DNA of 13,710 bases from an uncultured cyanobacterium (GCA_903934745.1 CAIZOZ010000512.1:1-13710); one strand, 5' to 3'; shown: positions 6,976 to 13,370, counted from the stretch's first letter. The notes: a model not told the origin generated them from the letters alone. Numbers and translations are program-made.

Positions 6976-8257
6976 TCTCGGCAGCAGCGGCCTGCGTCTC
7001 GCCCTGGCAGAAGCCGACGGCGAGGGCAAGGCCAGGCTGCTGATCGAGACCAGCAGCCCTTACCCCGGATCCTTCAACCAGCCCACAGCCTGGCGCCAGG
7101 GCCTGATCGCGCTGGCTCAGCAGTTGCCCGCCGAGCTGCGCCAGAGGGTGGCCGCCATCGCCATCGATGGCACCTCCGGCACCCTGCTGCTCTGTCGGCC
7201 AGATGGCTCCCTGCTGGATGGAGCCCTCGGCCGGGCCCTGCCATACCACCAGGCCTGCCCGCAGCAGCTCCCAGCGGCCGCCGAGCTTTGCGCTGGCACT
7301 GGCCCCAGCCCGGCGGCCAGTGCCAGTGGCAGCCTGGCCAGGGCGCTGCAGCTGCTGCAGCAAGCGCACCAGACCGGGGCAGGTCCGGAGTTGCTGTTAC
7401 GCCATCAGGCTGATTGGCTGATGGGCTGGCTGCTGGCGGACTGGCGCTGGGGGGAAGAGGGCAACAATCTTCGACTTGGCTGGGATCTGGAGCAGGGCCA
7501 CTGGGCCGGCAGCATCGCCTCCCAGCCGTGGGCGCCTGCCCTGCCCACCATCCAGGCCAGCGGCACGGTGCTGGGCCCGCTGGCGACAGCGAGCGCCCTG
7601 GCTCTGGGCCTGCCCGGCAGCTGTCTGGTGGTGGCCGGCAGCACCGATGCCAATGCCGCCATCCTGGCCGCTGATCCCCAGGAGGGGGACGGCGTCACCG
7701 TGCTGGGCACAACGATGGTGCTGAAACAATTCGCAGCTTCCCCGATCCGCGGCCCCGGCCTCAGCTGCCATCGGATCGCCGGCCGCTGGCTGGTGGGCGG
7801 AGCCTCCAATGCCGGCGCGGGCGTGCTGCGCCGTTTCTATACCGACGCCCAGATCACGGAGCTGAGTCGCCAGATCGATCCCGAGCGCCCCACAGGCCTC
7901 GATCTGCTGCCGCTGCCCGCGCCCGGCGAGCGCTTCCCGGTGGATGATCCAACCCTGGAGCCTCGGCTGGAACCGCGGCCGGTGAGCGATGCGCTCTACC
8001 TGCAGGCCCTGCTGGAAGGGCTGACGCTGATCGAAGCCAGGGGCTGGCGCCGCCTGGGTGAGCTCGGCGCTCCACCACTGCGCCAGGTGATCACCCTCGG
8101 GGGTGGCGCCCGCAATCCCCAATGGCGCCAGCTGCGTCAGCGGGCTCTCGGCATCCCGGTGCGCAACCGTCCCGGACTGTCGGCGGCGCTGGGGATGGCC
8201 CGCCTGGCGCTGCAGGCCCAGGCCAGGATGGGAGGTTCAGTCGTTGCAACCCGATGA
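6950..8257 (+). CDS. FGGY-family sugar kinase (ribulokinase/xylulokinase-like)
   Basis: FGGY kinases phosphorylate sugars or polyols with ATP. This 435-residue form is shorter than E. coli xylulokinase or glycerol kinase (about 480-500) and resembles in length and motifs the Synechococcus elongatus kinase SePSK, reported to act on D-ribulose; substrate here is inference. Visible motifs are the phosphate-binding loop LGLDLGSSGLRLAL (6-19), DGTSGTLLL (73-81), the probable catalytic Asp in AGSTDANAA (D233), VLGTTMVLK (251-259) and the adenosine-site ITLGGGARNPQW (381-392). I chose GTG at 6950 because the kinase fold starts only a few residues later; the longer open frame upstream is the out-of-frame image of metK. 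This gives a 26-nt overlap with metK. Its stop overlaps the next ATG (ATGA). Confidence 0.85.
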   Translation: MSPLALGLDLGSSGLRLALAEADGEGKARLLIETSSPYPGSFNQPTAWRQGLIALAQQLPAELRQRVAAIAIDGTSGTLLLCRPDGSLLDGALGRALPYHQACPQQLPAAAELCAGTGPSPAASASGSLARALQLLQQAHQTGAGPELLLRHQADWLMGWLLADWRWGEEGNNLRLGWDLEQGHWAGSIASQPWAPALPTIQASGTVLGPLATASALALGLPGSCLVVAGSTDANAAILAADPQEGDGVTVLGTTMVLKQFAASPIRGPGLSCHRIAGRWLVGGASNAGAGVLRRFYTDAQITELSRQIDPERPTGLDLLPLPAPGERFPVDDPTLEPRLEPRPVSDALYLQALLEGLTLIEARGWRRLGELGAPPLRQVITLGGGARNPQWRQLRQRALGIPVRNRPGLSAALGMARLALQAQARMGGSVVATR

Positions 8258-8373
8258 ACGCGCGCCTCCAAACGATCCTCTCCATGGCGCTGTTCGTGGT
8301 GCTGGCCGGCTACGTGGGCTTCAGTGCCATCCGCCTGGGCCTGTTGCTGTGGCAGCGCTTCGGCGCCGCCTGA
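8254..8373 (+). CDS. Small single-helix membrane protein
   Basis: A 39-residue open frame (starting MNARLQTILSMALFVVLAGY) encodes one membrane helix at about residues 8-33 with a positively charged N-terminus and a short tail ending WQRFGAA. I do not recognise a family. Support comes from the ATGA overlap with the sugar-kinase stop, the clean hydrophobic profile, and the 32-nt gap to the next gene. It may be a small conserved picocyanobacterial membrane protein, but the role is unknown. A larger frame covering the same bases begins inside the kinase gene and is not needed. Confidence 0.62.
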   Translation: MNARLQTILSMALFVVLAGYVGFSAIRLGLLLWQRFGAA

Positions 8374-8405
8374 CTCCAGAATCCCCCCATCTCCACCCTG
8401 CCGAC

Positions 8406-8678
8406 ATGAGCGCCGACCCCCTGACCCCGGCCGTGAGCGATCGGATCTGCAAACACATGAACGACGATCACGCCGCCGCCGTGCTCGCCTATGCCCGCCA
8501 CTACGGCGGCCTGACCAATGCCCAGAGTGCTCGAATGTTGGCGGTGGCTCCCGAGGCGATGCGGCTGGAGGTGGATGGCAACACCGTGGAGGTGCCGTTC
8601 GACCACACCCTCAGCGACAGCGACGATGCCCATCGCACGCTGGTGAGCATGCTCAGGTCGCTGCCGGGGAACCCTTGA
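8406..8678 (+). CDS. DUF2470 domain protein
   Basis: This 90-residue protein consists almost entirely of a DUF2470 domain. The diagnostic opening is at residues 14-27 (ICKHMNDDHAAAVL, with H17 and H22), followed by an MRLEVDGNTVEVPF-type strand pair and a C-terminal helix (AHRTLVSMLRSL). DUF2470 is otherwise found at the C-terminus of HugZ-type haem-degrading/flavin-like proteins. From memory, a stand-alone cyanobacterial member in Synechocystis (Ssr1698) has been reported to bind haem; a similar role here is inference. The ATG gives a length right for the domain alone. It follows the small membrane-protein gene by 32 nt in the same direction. Confidence 0.85.
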   Translation: MSADPLTPAVSDRICKHMNDDHAAAVLAYARHYGGLTNAQSARMLAVAPEAMRLEVDGNTVEVPFDHTLSDSDDAHRTLVSMLRSLPGNP

Positions 8679-8783
8679 AGCAGTTGATCGCAGCTGCTGA
8701 CGCAGGCAGCTCTCCCCCTGAAGCCTTTCCCCGTTGTTGACCTGCTCGAACGCGGCCTGGCGGCCCTGCCTCTCGGCTGGCTG

Positions 8784-9434
8784 TTGGCCACCCCTTGCCC
8801 GCTCTGCCGGCAGCTTCCTCCCTTGGCGGAGGCCAACGGGGCGGGCTTCTGCCGTGCCTGTGACCAGCGCCTGGGCCTGCCAGCCGGCGGCCTGAGGGGG
8901 CAGGCGCCCCTGTCCTGGTGGAGCAGTGGCAGCTATGGCGGTGAACTGCGGCAACGGCTGCTGGACCTGAAGCTCCGGCCCCAACCGAAGCTGGTGGCGG
9001 CGCTGCTGAAGCCGCTGCAGCCCAGGCTGGCCGCCCTGGCCGCGGGCCAAATAGGCCCATCCCCCCTGCTGGTGCCGATCCCCAGCTGGAAACGCCGGGG
9101 CAACCCGATACCGCCACTGATCTGCAGCAGCCTGGCCAAGAACCTGGGCCTGCGGCAGGCCAACCTGCTGGAGCGCTCCCACCCGGTGCTGGGCCAGCAC
9201 CATCTCGGGCGCCAGCTGAGGCTGGCCAACCAGCAAGGAGCCTTCCACTGCCAGCCCCCCGGCCAGCATCAGCGCCGCCGACCCGTGCTGCTCGTGGACG
9301 ACATCCTGACCACCGGTGCCACTGCCCTCAACGGCGCCCTCTGCCTGAAGGCGGCGGGCTGGCCGGTGCTGGGCATGGTCTGCCTGGCCCGCACACCGTC
9401 GAACCCCGGCCCCAAGGCCCCAAGGGGGTCGTGA
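8784..9434 (+). CDS. comF: ComF-family phosphoribosyltransferase-like protein
   Basis: ComF proteins pair an N-terminal zinc finger with a type I phosphoribosyltransferase fold and are needed for DNA uptake in naturally competent bacteria. This 216-residue call has the zinc ligands C5-P-L-C8 and C23-R-A-C26, a VPIPSWKRRG segment (97-106) and the PRPP-binding loop LLVDDILTTGATAL (169-182). The start is uncertain. The frame is open back to 8688 with no ATG, GTG or earlier TTG, yet the upstream codons encode a plausible ComF-like helix (VVDLLERGLAALPLGWLL). TTG at 8784 is the first standard start; a CTG at 8718 is possible. It ends 42 nt before tRNA-Phe. Other transformation genes are not in the window. 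Confidence 0.87.
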   Translation: MATPCPLCRQLPPLAEANGAGFCRACDQRLGLPAGGLRGQAPLSWWSSGSYGGELRQRLLDLKLRPQPKLVAALLKPLQPRLAALAAGQIGPSPLLVPIPSWKRRGNPIPPLICSSLAKNLGLRQANLLERSHPVLGQHHLGRQLRLANQQGAFHCQPPGQHQRRRPVLLVDDILTTGATALNGALCLKAAGWPVLGMVCLARTPSNPGPKAPRGS

Positions 9435-9476
9435 TCTAAGATCTTCGGGTCGCCTCGGCCCTTGCCTGGGCGGCAA

Positions 9477-9549
9477 GCCGGGATAGCTCAGTTGGTAGAG
9501 CAGGCGATTGAAAATCGCCGTGTCCCCAGTTCAAATCTGGGTCCTGGCA
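9477..9549 (+). tRNA. tRNA-Phe (anticodon GAA)
   Basis: The 73-nt gene folds as a full cloverleaf. The acceptor GCCGGGA pairs with TCCTGGC (one G-T), the D-arm contains AGCTCAGTTGGTAGAGC, the anticodon arm GGCGA-TTGAAAA-TCGCC shows anticodon GAA, and the T-arm is CCCAG-TTCAAAT-CTGGG. Discriminator is A, and CCA is not encoded. A TAAGAT at 9437-9442, just past the comF stop, could be its -10, but there is no clear -35. No terminator follows before the next gene 24 nt downstream. Confidence 0.97.
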
Positions 9550-9572
9550 TCACGACGCGCGGCATTGATCCC

Positions 9573-9806
9573 ATGCAACAGCCGCAAGCCTTCACCGATC
9601 GCATCTTCAACAACGCCGACAGCTTTGCGCAGGCTTTTGATGAGGCCTGGCAAGACCACGGCAAGCGCGAGCCCAGCCACGGCCTCAGCTCAGTAGCGAA
9701 ACTCGATCTGATCCTCAGCCAGGTGGCTGACCATCCCTTCGCCCAGGATGACCCCAGCCAGGCCCGCCAGGTGGGGGAGTTCCGTGTGCGGCTTCTCGGT
9801 CTGTAG
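9573..9806 (+). CDS. Unknown 77-residue protein between tRNA-Phe and the bilin lyase
   Basis: I do not recognise this protein. The 77 residues (starting MQQPQAFTDRIFNNADSFAQ) have no cysteine and no membrane segment. The first half looks helical and acidic/aromatic (FDEAWQDHG), and the second half resembles a helix followed by a strand (SVAKLDLILSQV, then GEFRVRLLGL). I start it at the ATG at 9573, because the frame upstream is just the translated tRNA. It lies 23 nt after the tRNA and ends 9 nt before the lyase start, so cotranscription with the lyase is likely and a role in phycobilisome or pigment biology is a guess from position. Coding quality is supported by the tight spacing and ordinary composition. 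Confidence 0.7.
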   Translation: MQQPQAFTDRIFNNADSFAQAFDEAWQDHGKREPSHGLSSVAKLDLILSQVADHPFAQDDPSQARQVGEFRVRLLGL

Positions 9807-9815
9807 GTTCTGAAC

Positions 9816-10427
9816 ATGAGCAGCTCCCTCACCCGTCTGGTCCGGATGCTGAGCGCCGGCTTCAGCAACCAGGCCCAGGCCTTCGAGAACCCCCCCCTCT
9901 ACGCCCACATCCTGGTGAAGTTCCGGGCCCTGCCGCAGCTGGCACCCGGATCTCTGCTGTTGGAGCAGTCCTACGCAATCAATCCGGCTGCGCCCTACCG
10001 CATTCGAGTGCTGCGAGCCGAACGGCGGGACGGATCCCTGATCATCCACAACCAGGCTCTCCACAGTGACGAACGCTTCTGGGGCGCCGTCGAGGATGTC
10101 GCCAAACGGGACACCATCGGTCCTGATGACCTGCGGCCGCTGGAAGGCTGCACCTATGTGGTGCGCGAACAGGGGGAGGGCTTCATCGGCGAAGTGGAGC
10201 CTGGCTGCCGCTGCCTGGTGGAACGCAAAGGATCCACGGCCTATCTGGTCAGCAGTTTCGAACTGGATCCCCGTGGCATGCGCACCATCGATCGCGGCCA
10301 CGATCCCCAGACCCATGAACAGCTCTGGGGCTCCCTGGCCGGACCGTTCGAGTTCGAGCGCACCGACGACTACAGCCAGGAGATTCCCGACCCCTGGCTC
10401 GAGACTCTGGAGAGCTCGTCCACCTGA
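9816..10427 (+). CDS. cpcT: CpcT/CpeT-family phycobiliprotein lyase
   Basis: CpcT-type lyases attach a bilin chromophore to a cysteine of a phycobiliprotein beta subunit (Cys-153 of phycocyanin CpcB for CpcT itself; CpeT acts on phycoerythrin). The 203-residue protein has the family hallmark FSNQAQAFENPPLYAHI (16-32), the core strands YRIRVLRAE (61-69), EGCTYVVRE (110-118) and SFELDPRGMRTIDRG (147-161), and the C-terminal WGSLAGPFEFER (171-182). Length is normal for the family. I favour cpcT because the nearby genes are phycocyanin-rod genes and no phycoerythrin gene is in view, but cpeT cannot be excluded from this sequence alone. The ATG lies 9 nt after the unknown 77-residue gene. A hairpin without T-tract lies about 45 nt after the stop. 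Confidence 0.88.
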   Translation: MSSSLTRLVRMLSAGFSNQAQAFENPPLYAHILVKFRALPQLAPGSLLLEQSYAINPAAPYRIRVLRAERRDGSLIIHNQALHSDERFWGAVEDVAKRDTIGPDDLRPLEGCTYVVREQGEGFIGEVEPGCRCLVERKGSTAYLVSSFELDPRGMRTIDRGHDPQTHEQLWGSLAGPFEFERTDDYSQEIPDPWLETLESSST

Positions 10428-11059
10428 ACAGGCCTTGTGCCCGAAACCCAGCGGCGGGCCTCCAGGGAGCGGCCAGGGTGATTCGCCACCTGGAGCGGCC
10501 AGGGGATCTGATGGCTGGGAGAACGCAGCCAGGGGCAAACAGCACCCGCAAAGGGATGGGTATCAGCTGAGCCAGTCCCGACCGACTGACCACCGCAAGC
10601 TCAATCGCAGGACAAGCGATGGCTGCCAGACGCGATGGCGTGCAGAACGCTCGCATCGCCACCATGAGCGACAGACAGGATCAGCGGCCAGGAGCAAACA
10701 ACCGGCAACGCTCGGATCCACGGGCCCGAGCCACACCAAACAGAGCAGCAGGCCGAAGGTGATGGCTCCGACCGCGCCGTCGGGTCCGAATCAACGAGCA
10801 AGGCGCTGGATTGAACGCAGAGGCAACCGAGATTTGCCTGCATGGGCTCGACACACCACGGAGGCAGGCGCACTCAGCAGCCCCAATCGCCCTGCCCGGA
10901 ACCACCCAGAGGTCCAACCAACGGCGACTCGGCTTCGACAGGCGCGCGCCAACGGCGACGTGAAGGACTTTGGCGAGATGGCACCCCAGAGCGTGAGATC
11001 CGAATGATCGGCCTACGGTTCGCACCAAGCTTCGGACATCCCTCCCCCCTTGCTCCCCC
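10428..11059. other. 632-nt gap without a credible gene
   Basis: No convincing coding sequence was found. Open frames on both strands are low-complexity or Cys/Arg-rich with no motif. It contains small repeats and dyads. A 13-bp direct repeat GGAGCGGCCAGGG lies at 10466-10478 and 10492-10504. A bulged stem lies at 10473-10493 (CCAGGGTG, loop ATTCGC, CACCTGG), possibly the 3' end of the lyase transcript. GCGATGGC repeats at 10616-10623 and 10632-10639, the second copy forming a stem with CATCGC at 10654-10659. CCAGGGGCAAACA and CCAGGAGCAAACA also recur (near 10532 and 10688). The cpcL promoter should lie near its right end, but I saw no clear -35/-10 pair. A small RNA or a decayed gene is possible. 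Confidence 0.5.
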
Positions 11060-11827
11060 ATGAGTCTTCCCTTGCTCGCCACAGCTCGCGTCAGCCAGAA
11101 TGCCCGGGTCAAGCCGTTCGCGATCGGCAATGACGACACCCCGCGGCAGGTGCCCCAGACGATCGGTCGCAATGCCACCAATGCCAACGAGCTGATTGAG
11201 CAGGCCTACCGCCAGATCTACTTCCACGCCTTCAAGGTGGACCGCGACGCGGTGCTCGAATCCCAGTTGCGCAGTCGTCAGATCACCGTGCGCGACTTCG
11301 TGCGCAGTCTGCTGTTGTCCAGCAAATTCCGCGACGACTTCTACCGCTGCAACAGCAACTATCGGATGGTCGATCAGATCATCGGGCGGGTGCTGGGGCG
11401 TTCGGTGCATGGCAACCAGGAGCGGATCTCCCTCTCGATCCTGATCGCCCAGCATGGCCTCATCGGCCTGATCGACCACCTACTCAATTCCGACGAATAT
11501 CTCGACAACTTTGGCTACGACACCGTGCCCTACCAGCGCTCGAGGGTGCTGGCCGGCCAGGCGCAGGGAACGCTGCCCTTCAACCAGCAGGCCCCCCGCT
11601 ACGACCGCTATTGGCGTGAAGCGGTGGCTCGCCGGGCCCCGGTCGGGCACGGTACGGCCTGGTCTCCGAACGGCGCTTTCTCCCTGCCCCGCCCGGCCTG
11701 GCTGGCTGATGCCCCCTCGCCACTGGCCCGCAAGCTCTGGCAGGGACTGGTCACCACCGGAGGCTTCGTGCTCACCGGCTTCGTGATCTACACCGCGGCC
11801 ACCATGCTGAGCACGGCCGGCTCCTGA
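11060..11827 (+). CDS. cpcL: Membrane-anchored phycobilisome rod linker, CpcL (CpcG2) type
   Basis: This 255-residue protein is a phycobilisome linker of the CpcG class. The linker domain covers about residues 20-160 (ANELIEQAYRQIYFHAF, TVRDFVRSLLLSSKFRDDFY, then LLNSDEYLDNFGYDTVPYQR). After a Pro/Ala-rich stretch it ends in a hydrophobic segment at about 229-250 (GLVTTGGFVLTGFVIYTAAT), which reads as one membrane helix. In CpcG1 rod-core linkers the C-terminus lacks this helix; in CpcL/CpcG2 it anchors a rod-only phycobilisome in the thylakoid, linked to photosystem I. I therefore assign the CpcL type. The ATG opens MSLPLLATARVSQNARVKPF, typical of CpcG proteins. It converges with the coiled-coil gene 12 nt downstream. 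Certainty is high for linker family and good for the anchored subtype. Confidence 0.9.
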   Translation: MSLPLLATARVSQNARVKPFAIGNDDTPRQVPQTIGRNATNANELIEQAYRQIYFHAFKVDRDAVLESQLRSRQITVRDFVRSLLLSSKFRDDFYRCNSNYRMVDQIIGRVLGRSVHGNQERISLSILIAQHGLIGLIDHLLNSDEYLDNFGYDTVPYQRSRVLAGQAQGTLPFNQQAPRYDRYWREAVARRAPVGHGTAWSPNGAFSLPRPAWLADAPSPLARKLWQGLVTTGGFVLTGFVIYTAATMLSTAGS

Positions 11828-11833
11828 AGGCGC

Positions 11834-11846
11834 CGCCTCCTAGGCG
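11834..11846. terminator. Small hairpin between convergent genes
   Basis: CGCCT-CCT-AGGCG is a perfect 5-bp stem in the 12-nt gap between the cpcL stop and the convergent gene's stop, overlapping the latter. It could serve either strand as a weak terminator, but there is no T-tract on the plus side. Confidence 0.3.
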
Positions 11847-12271
11847 ATCAATTCATCCATGAAGGGCTGTTCGCCTTCGTCGACAAAGGGATCCTCCGCC
11901 GCGATCTCAACCTCAGCGGGCGCGTGGCCTACCGCCTGGCGAGGCGACAACGGCGAGCCCGGGGCCTGGGGATGGGTGCTCGCCCGTCGCACCGGCTGGA
12001 GATGGCGGGCTGCAGCTGGGCCCTCGGCGGCAGCCAGCATGGCTTCAATCCGGGCCAAGCGATCGTCGGTGGCAAGCAACCTCAATTCCAGCTCCTCCAC
12101 CAGTTCAGGCTCGGCCGCCGCCTGCCGCGCCAAGAGCTGCTGCTCCTGGCACGCCAGCCTCTCCTCGAACTCCAGCAGGCGATACGTGAGACTTTCCGCC
12201 ACCTCAGAGAGCAGCTGCAACTGATCAGCCAGGCGGTTGGACCAGGCGGGAGGCTGGGACAGAGACGTCAT
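11840..12271 (-). CDS. Unknown coiled-coil protein with acidic tail, inside the linker cluster
   Basis: I do not recognise this 143-residue protein. Residues about 10-84 are helical with heptad-like leucines and charged pairs (LADQLQLLSEVAESLTYRLL, then ELVEELELRLLATDDRLARI), consistent with a coiled coil that could mediate oligomerisation. Residues 85-120 are Pro/Ala/Ser-rich and probably flexible. The last ~20 residues are acidic and contain a repeated pattern, PFVDE and PFMDE, which looks like a short binding motif. The ATG at 12271 is the natural start. The opposite-strand open frames are Arg/Ser-rich shadows, supporting this strand. It lies between cpcL (convergent) and cpcC (divergent), so it shares an intergenic control region with cpcC. 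A role in phycobilisome assembly or attachment is only a positional guess. Confidence 0.72.
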   Translation of the reverse strand: MTSLSQPPAWSNRLADQLQLLSEVAESLTYRLLEFEERLACQEQQLLARQAAAEPELVEELELRLLATDDRLARIEAMLAAAEGPAAARHLQPVRRASTHPQAPGSPLSPRQAVGHAPAEVEIAAEDPFVDEGEQPFMDELIA

Positions 12272-12342
12272 GGCAAGACGGCGCCAGGGTTCTGGCGGGA
12301 TGGTATCGGTGCCGCACCACGCCGCCAGGGGGCAGGCCGTCC

Positions 12343-12399
12343 AAGCCTTTGTAACGATTGTGAAAGCCTTGTCCTGATGTCAAGGCAGGCCCATAGGAT
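12343..12399 (+). promoter_or_regulatory. Probable control region upstream of cpcC
   Basis: The 207-nt divergent gap before cpcC holds ordered signals. On the minus strand, GTTACAAA (12348-12355) fits the half-site of the HLR1 element bound by RpaB, and TTCACAAT (12357-12364) matches it at 7 of 8; the spacing is 1 nt rather than the usual 2. AAGCCTT is repeated at 12343-12349 and 12364-12370, exactly 21 bp apart, and GCCTTG (12366-12371) is inverted as CAAGGC (12381-12386). A weak promoter could use TTGTCC (12369-12374) with a -10 near CATAGG/TAGGAT (12392-12399). There is no strong Shine-Dalgarno before cpcC. Confidence 0.35.
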
Positions 12400-12478
12400 C
12401 CGCCTTGCAGCCTCAGGTTGAGACATTCAGGCTGCCGAACTGCTTTCTCCCCATCGCCATCTCCCCAGGCCCACGCCC

Positions 12479-13324
12479 ATGACACTCGCCAACGCTGCCT
12501 ATCTGGGCATCGAGCGTTTCGCCAGCGACCGCAACAAGGAAAACTGGTCCAACGCCACTGAAAACGACAAGGCGGCCCTGATCCGTGCGGTCTACAGGCA
12601 GGTGCTCGGCAACCAGTACCTCATGGCCAGTGAGCGGCTGGAAGGCCCGGAGTCTCTCTTCAAACGTGGCTACCTGAGCGTGCGGGAGTTCGTGCGTCAG
12701 GTGGCCAAGAGCGGTCTGTACAAGGCGAAGTTCTTTGAGAACTGCAACGCCTATCGCTTCATCGAGCTGAACTTCAAACACCTGCTCGGCCGCGCTCCCC
12801 AGAACAAAGCGGAGATGCTGCACCACTTCACGATCCTGCAGGAACAGGGCTACGACGCCGAGATTGATTCCTACCTCGACAGTGCCGAATACCAGAATCG
12901 CTTCGGCGACGAAGTGGTTCCCTACCTGCACGGCTGGGATTATTCCGCCGGTCAGCAGGGCCTGCAGTTTTCCTACATGCTGCAACTGGCCCGCGGCGTC
13001 GGCGCCTCGGTGCGGGGCGATGCCCTCAAAACCCAGTCGCGCCTGAACCCCTCGGTTCACGCTGAAAAGCCGATGGCCGTGGTCAGCCCCAACGCCAAGG
13101 GCAGTGTCTTCCGCGCCGTCTCCAGCGACGGTGTCACCCGTCAGGGTGTGGGCGCCGGCGAAGAAGGTCGCACCTTCCGGGTGGAGATCACCGGCTTCAA
13201 TAATTACCGCCTGCACAAGCGCAGCAACCGGGTGTTGTTCGTGCCCTTCAACAAACTGCTGGAGGTGCAGCAGCAGGTGCAGCGCCAGGGAGGCCGCATC
13301 GCCAGCCTCACCCCCGTCAACTGA
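12479..13324 (+). CDS. cpcC: Phycobilisome rod linker, phycocyanin-associated (CpcC)
   Basis: CpcC joins successive phycocyanin hexamers in phycobilisome rods and tunes energy flow. The 281-residue protein has the two-domain design of rod linkers: an N-terminal PBS-linker domain at about residues 18-160 (NDKAALIRAVYRQVLGNQYL, REFVRQVAKSGLYKAKFFEN, RFIELNFKHLLGRAP, YLDSAEYQNRFGDEVVPYLHG) and a C-terminal CpcD-like domain at about 231-278 (RTFRVEITGFNNYRLHKRSN, then FVPFNKLLEVQQQVQRQGGR). A Ser/Ala/Gly-rich connector links them. The start MTLANAAYLGIERFASDRN resembles CpcC-type linkers. It could be numbered cpcC1 or cpcC2 if the genome has several. The cpcD gene follows 46 nt later. It is not immediately downstream of cpcBA here and has its own upstream control region. 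Confidence 0.92.
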   Translation: MTLANAAYLGIERFASDRNKENWSNATENDKAALIRAVYRQVLGNQYLMASERLEGPESLFKRGYLSVREFVRQVAKSGLYKAKFFENCNAYRFIELNFKHLLGRAPQNKAEMLHHFTILQEQGYDAEIDSYLDSAEYQNRFGDEVVPYLHGWDYSAGQQGLQFSYMLQLARGVGASVRGDALKTQSRLNPSVHAEKPMAVVSPNAKGSVFRAVSSDGVTRQGVGAGEEGRTFRVEITGFNNYRLHKRSNRVLFVPFNKLLEVQQQVQRQGGRIASLTPVN

Positions 13325-13370
13325 GCGCCCCCGCGCCTCCCCCTTCCCCCAACCCCACCGCATCAACCCC

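Noticed and set aside
9462..9572. N-terminal extension of the 77-residue protein
   Set aside because: It is the translation of tRNA-Phe (the familiar GIAQLVEQ...NRRVPSSNLGPG pattern), a common false gene start.
10601..10873. A 90-codon minus-strand frame in the large gap, Cys-rich with a hydrophobic stretch
   Set aside because: No recognisable motif, no start context, and composition resembling chance frames; kept only as a reason to check the gap.
10066..11007. A 313-codon plus-strand frame running from inside the lyase gene across the gap
   Set aside because: It begins out of frame within the lyase gene and is low-complexity Arg/Pro/Ser/Thr sequence with no domain.
12351..12364. A possible NtcA site (GTA-N8-TAC) upstream of cpcC
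   Set aside because: The left half GTA is present, but the right half reads GAA rather than TAC, so it does not meet the consensus.
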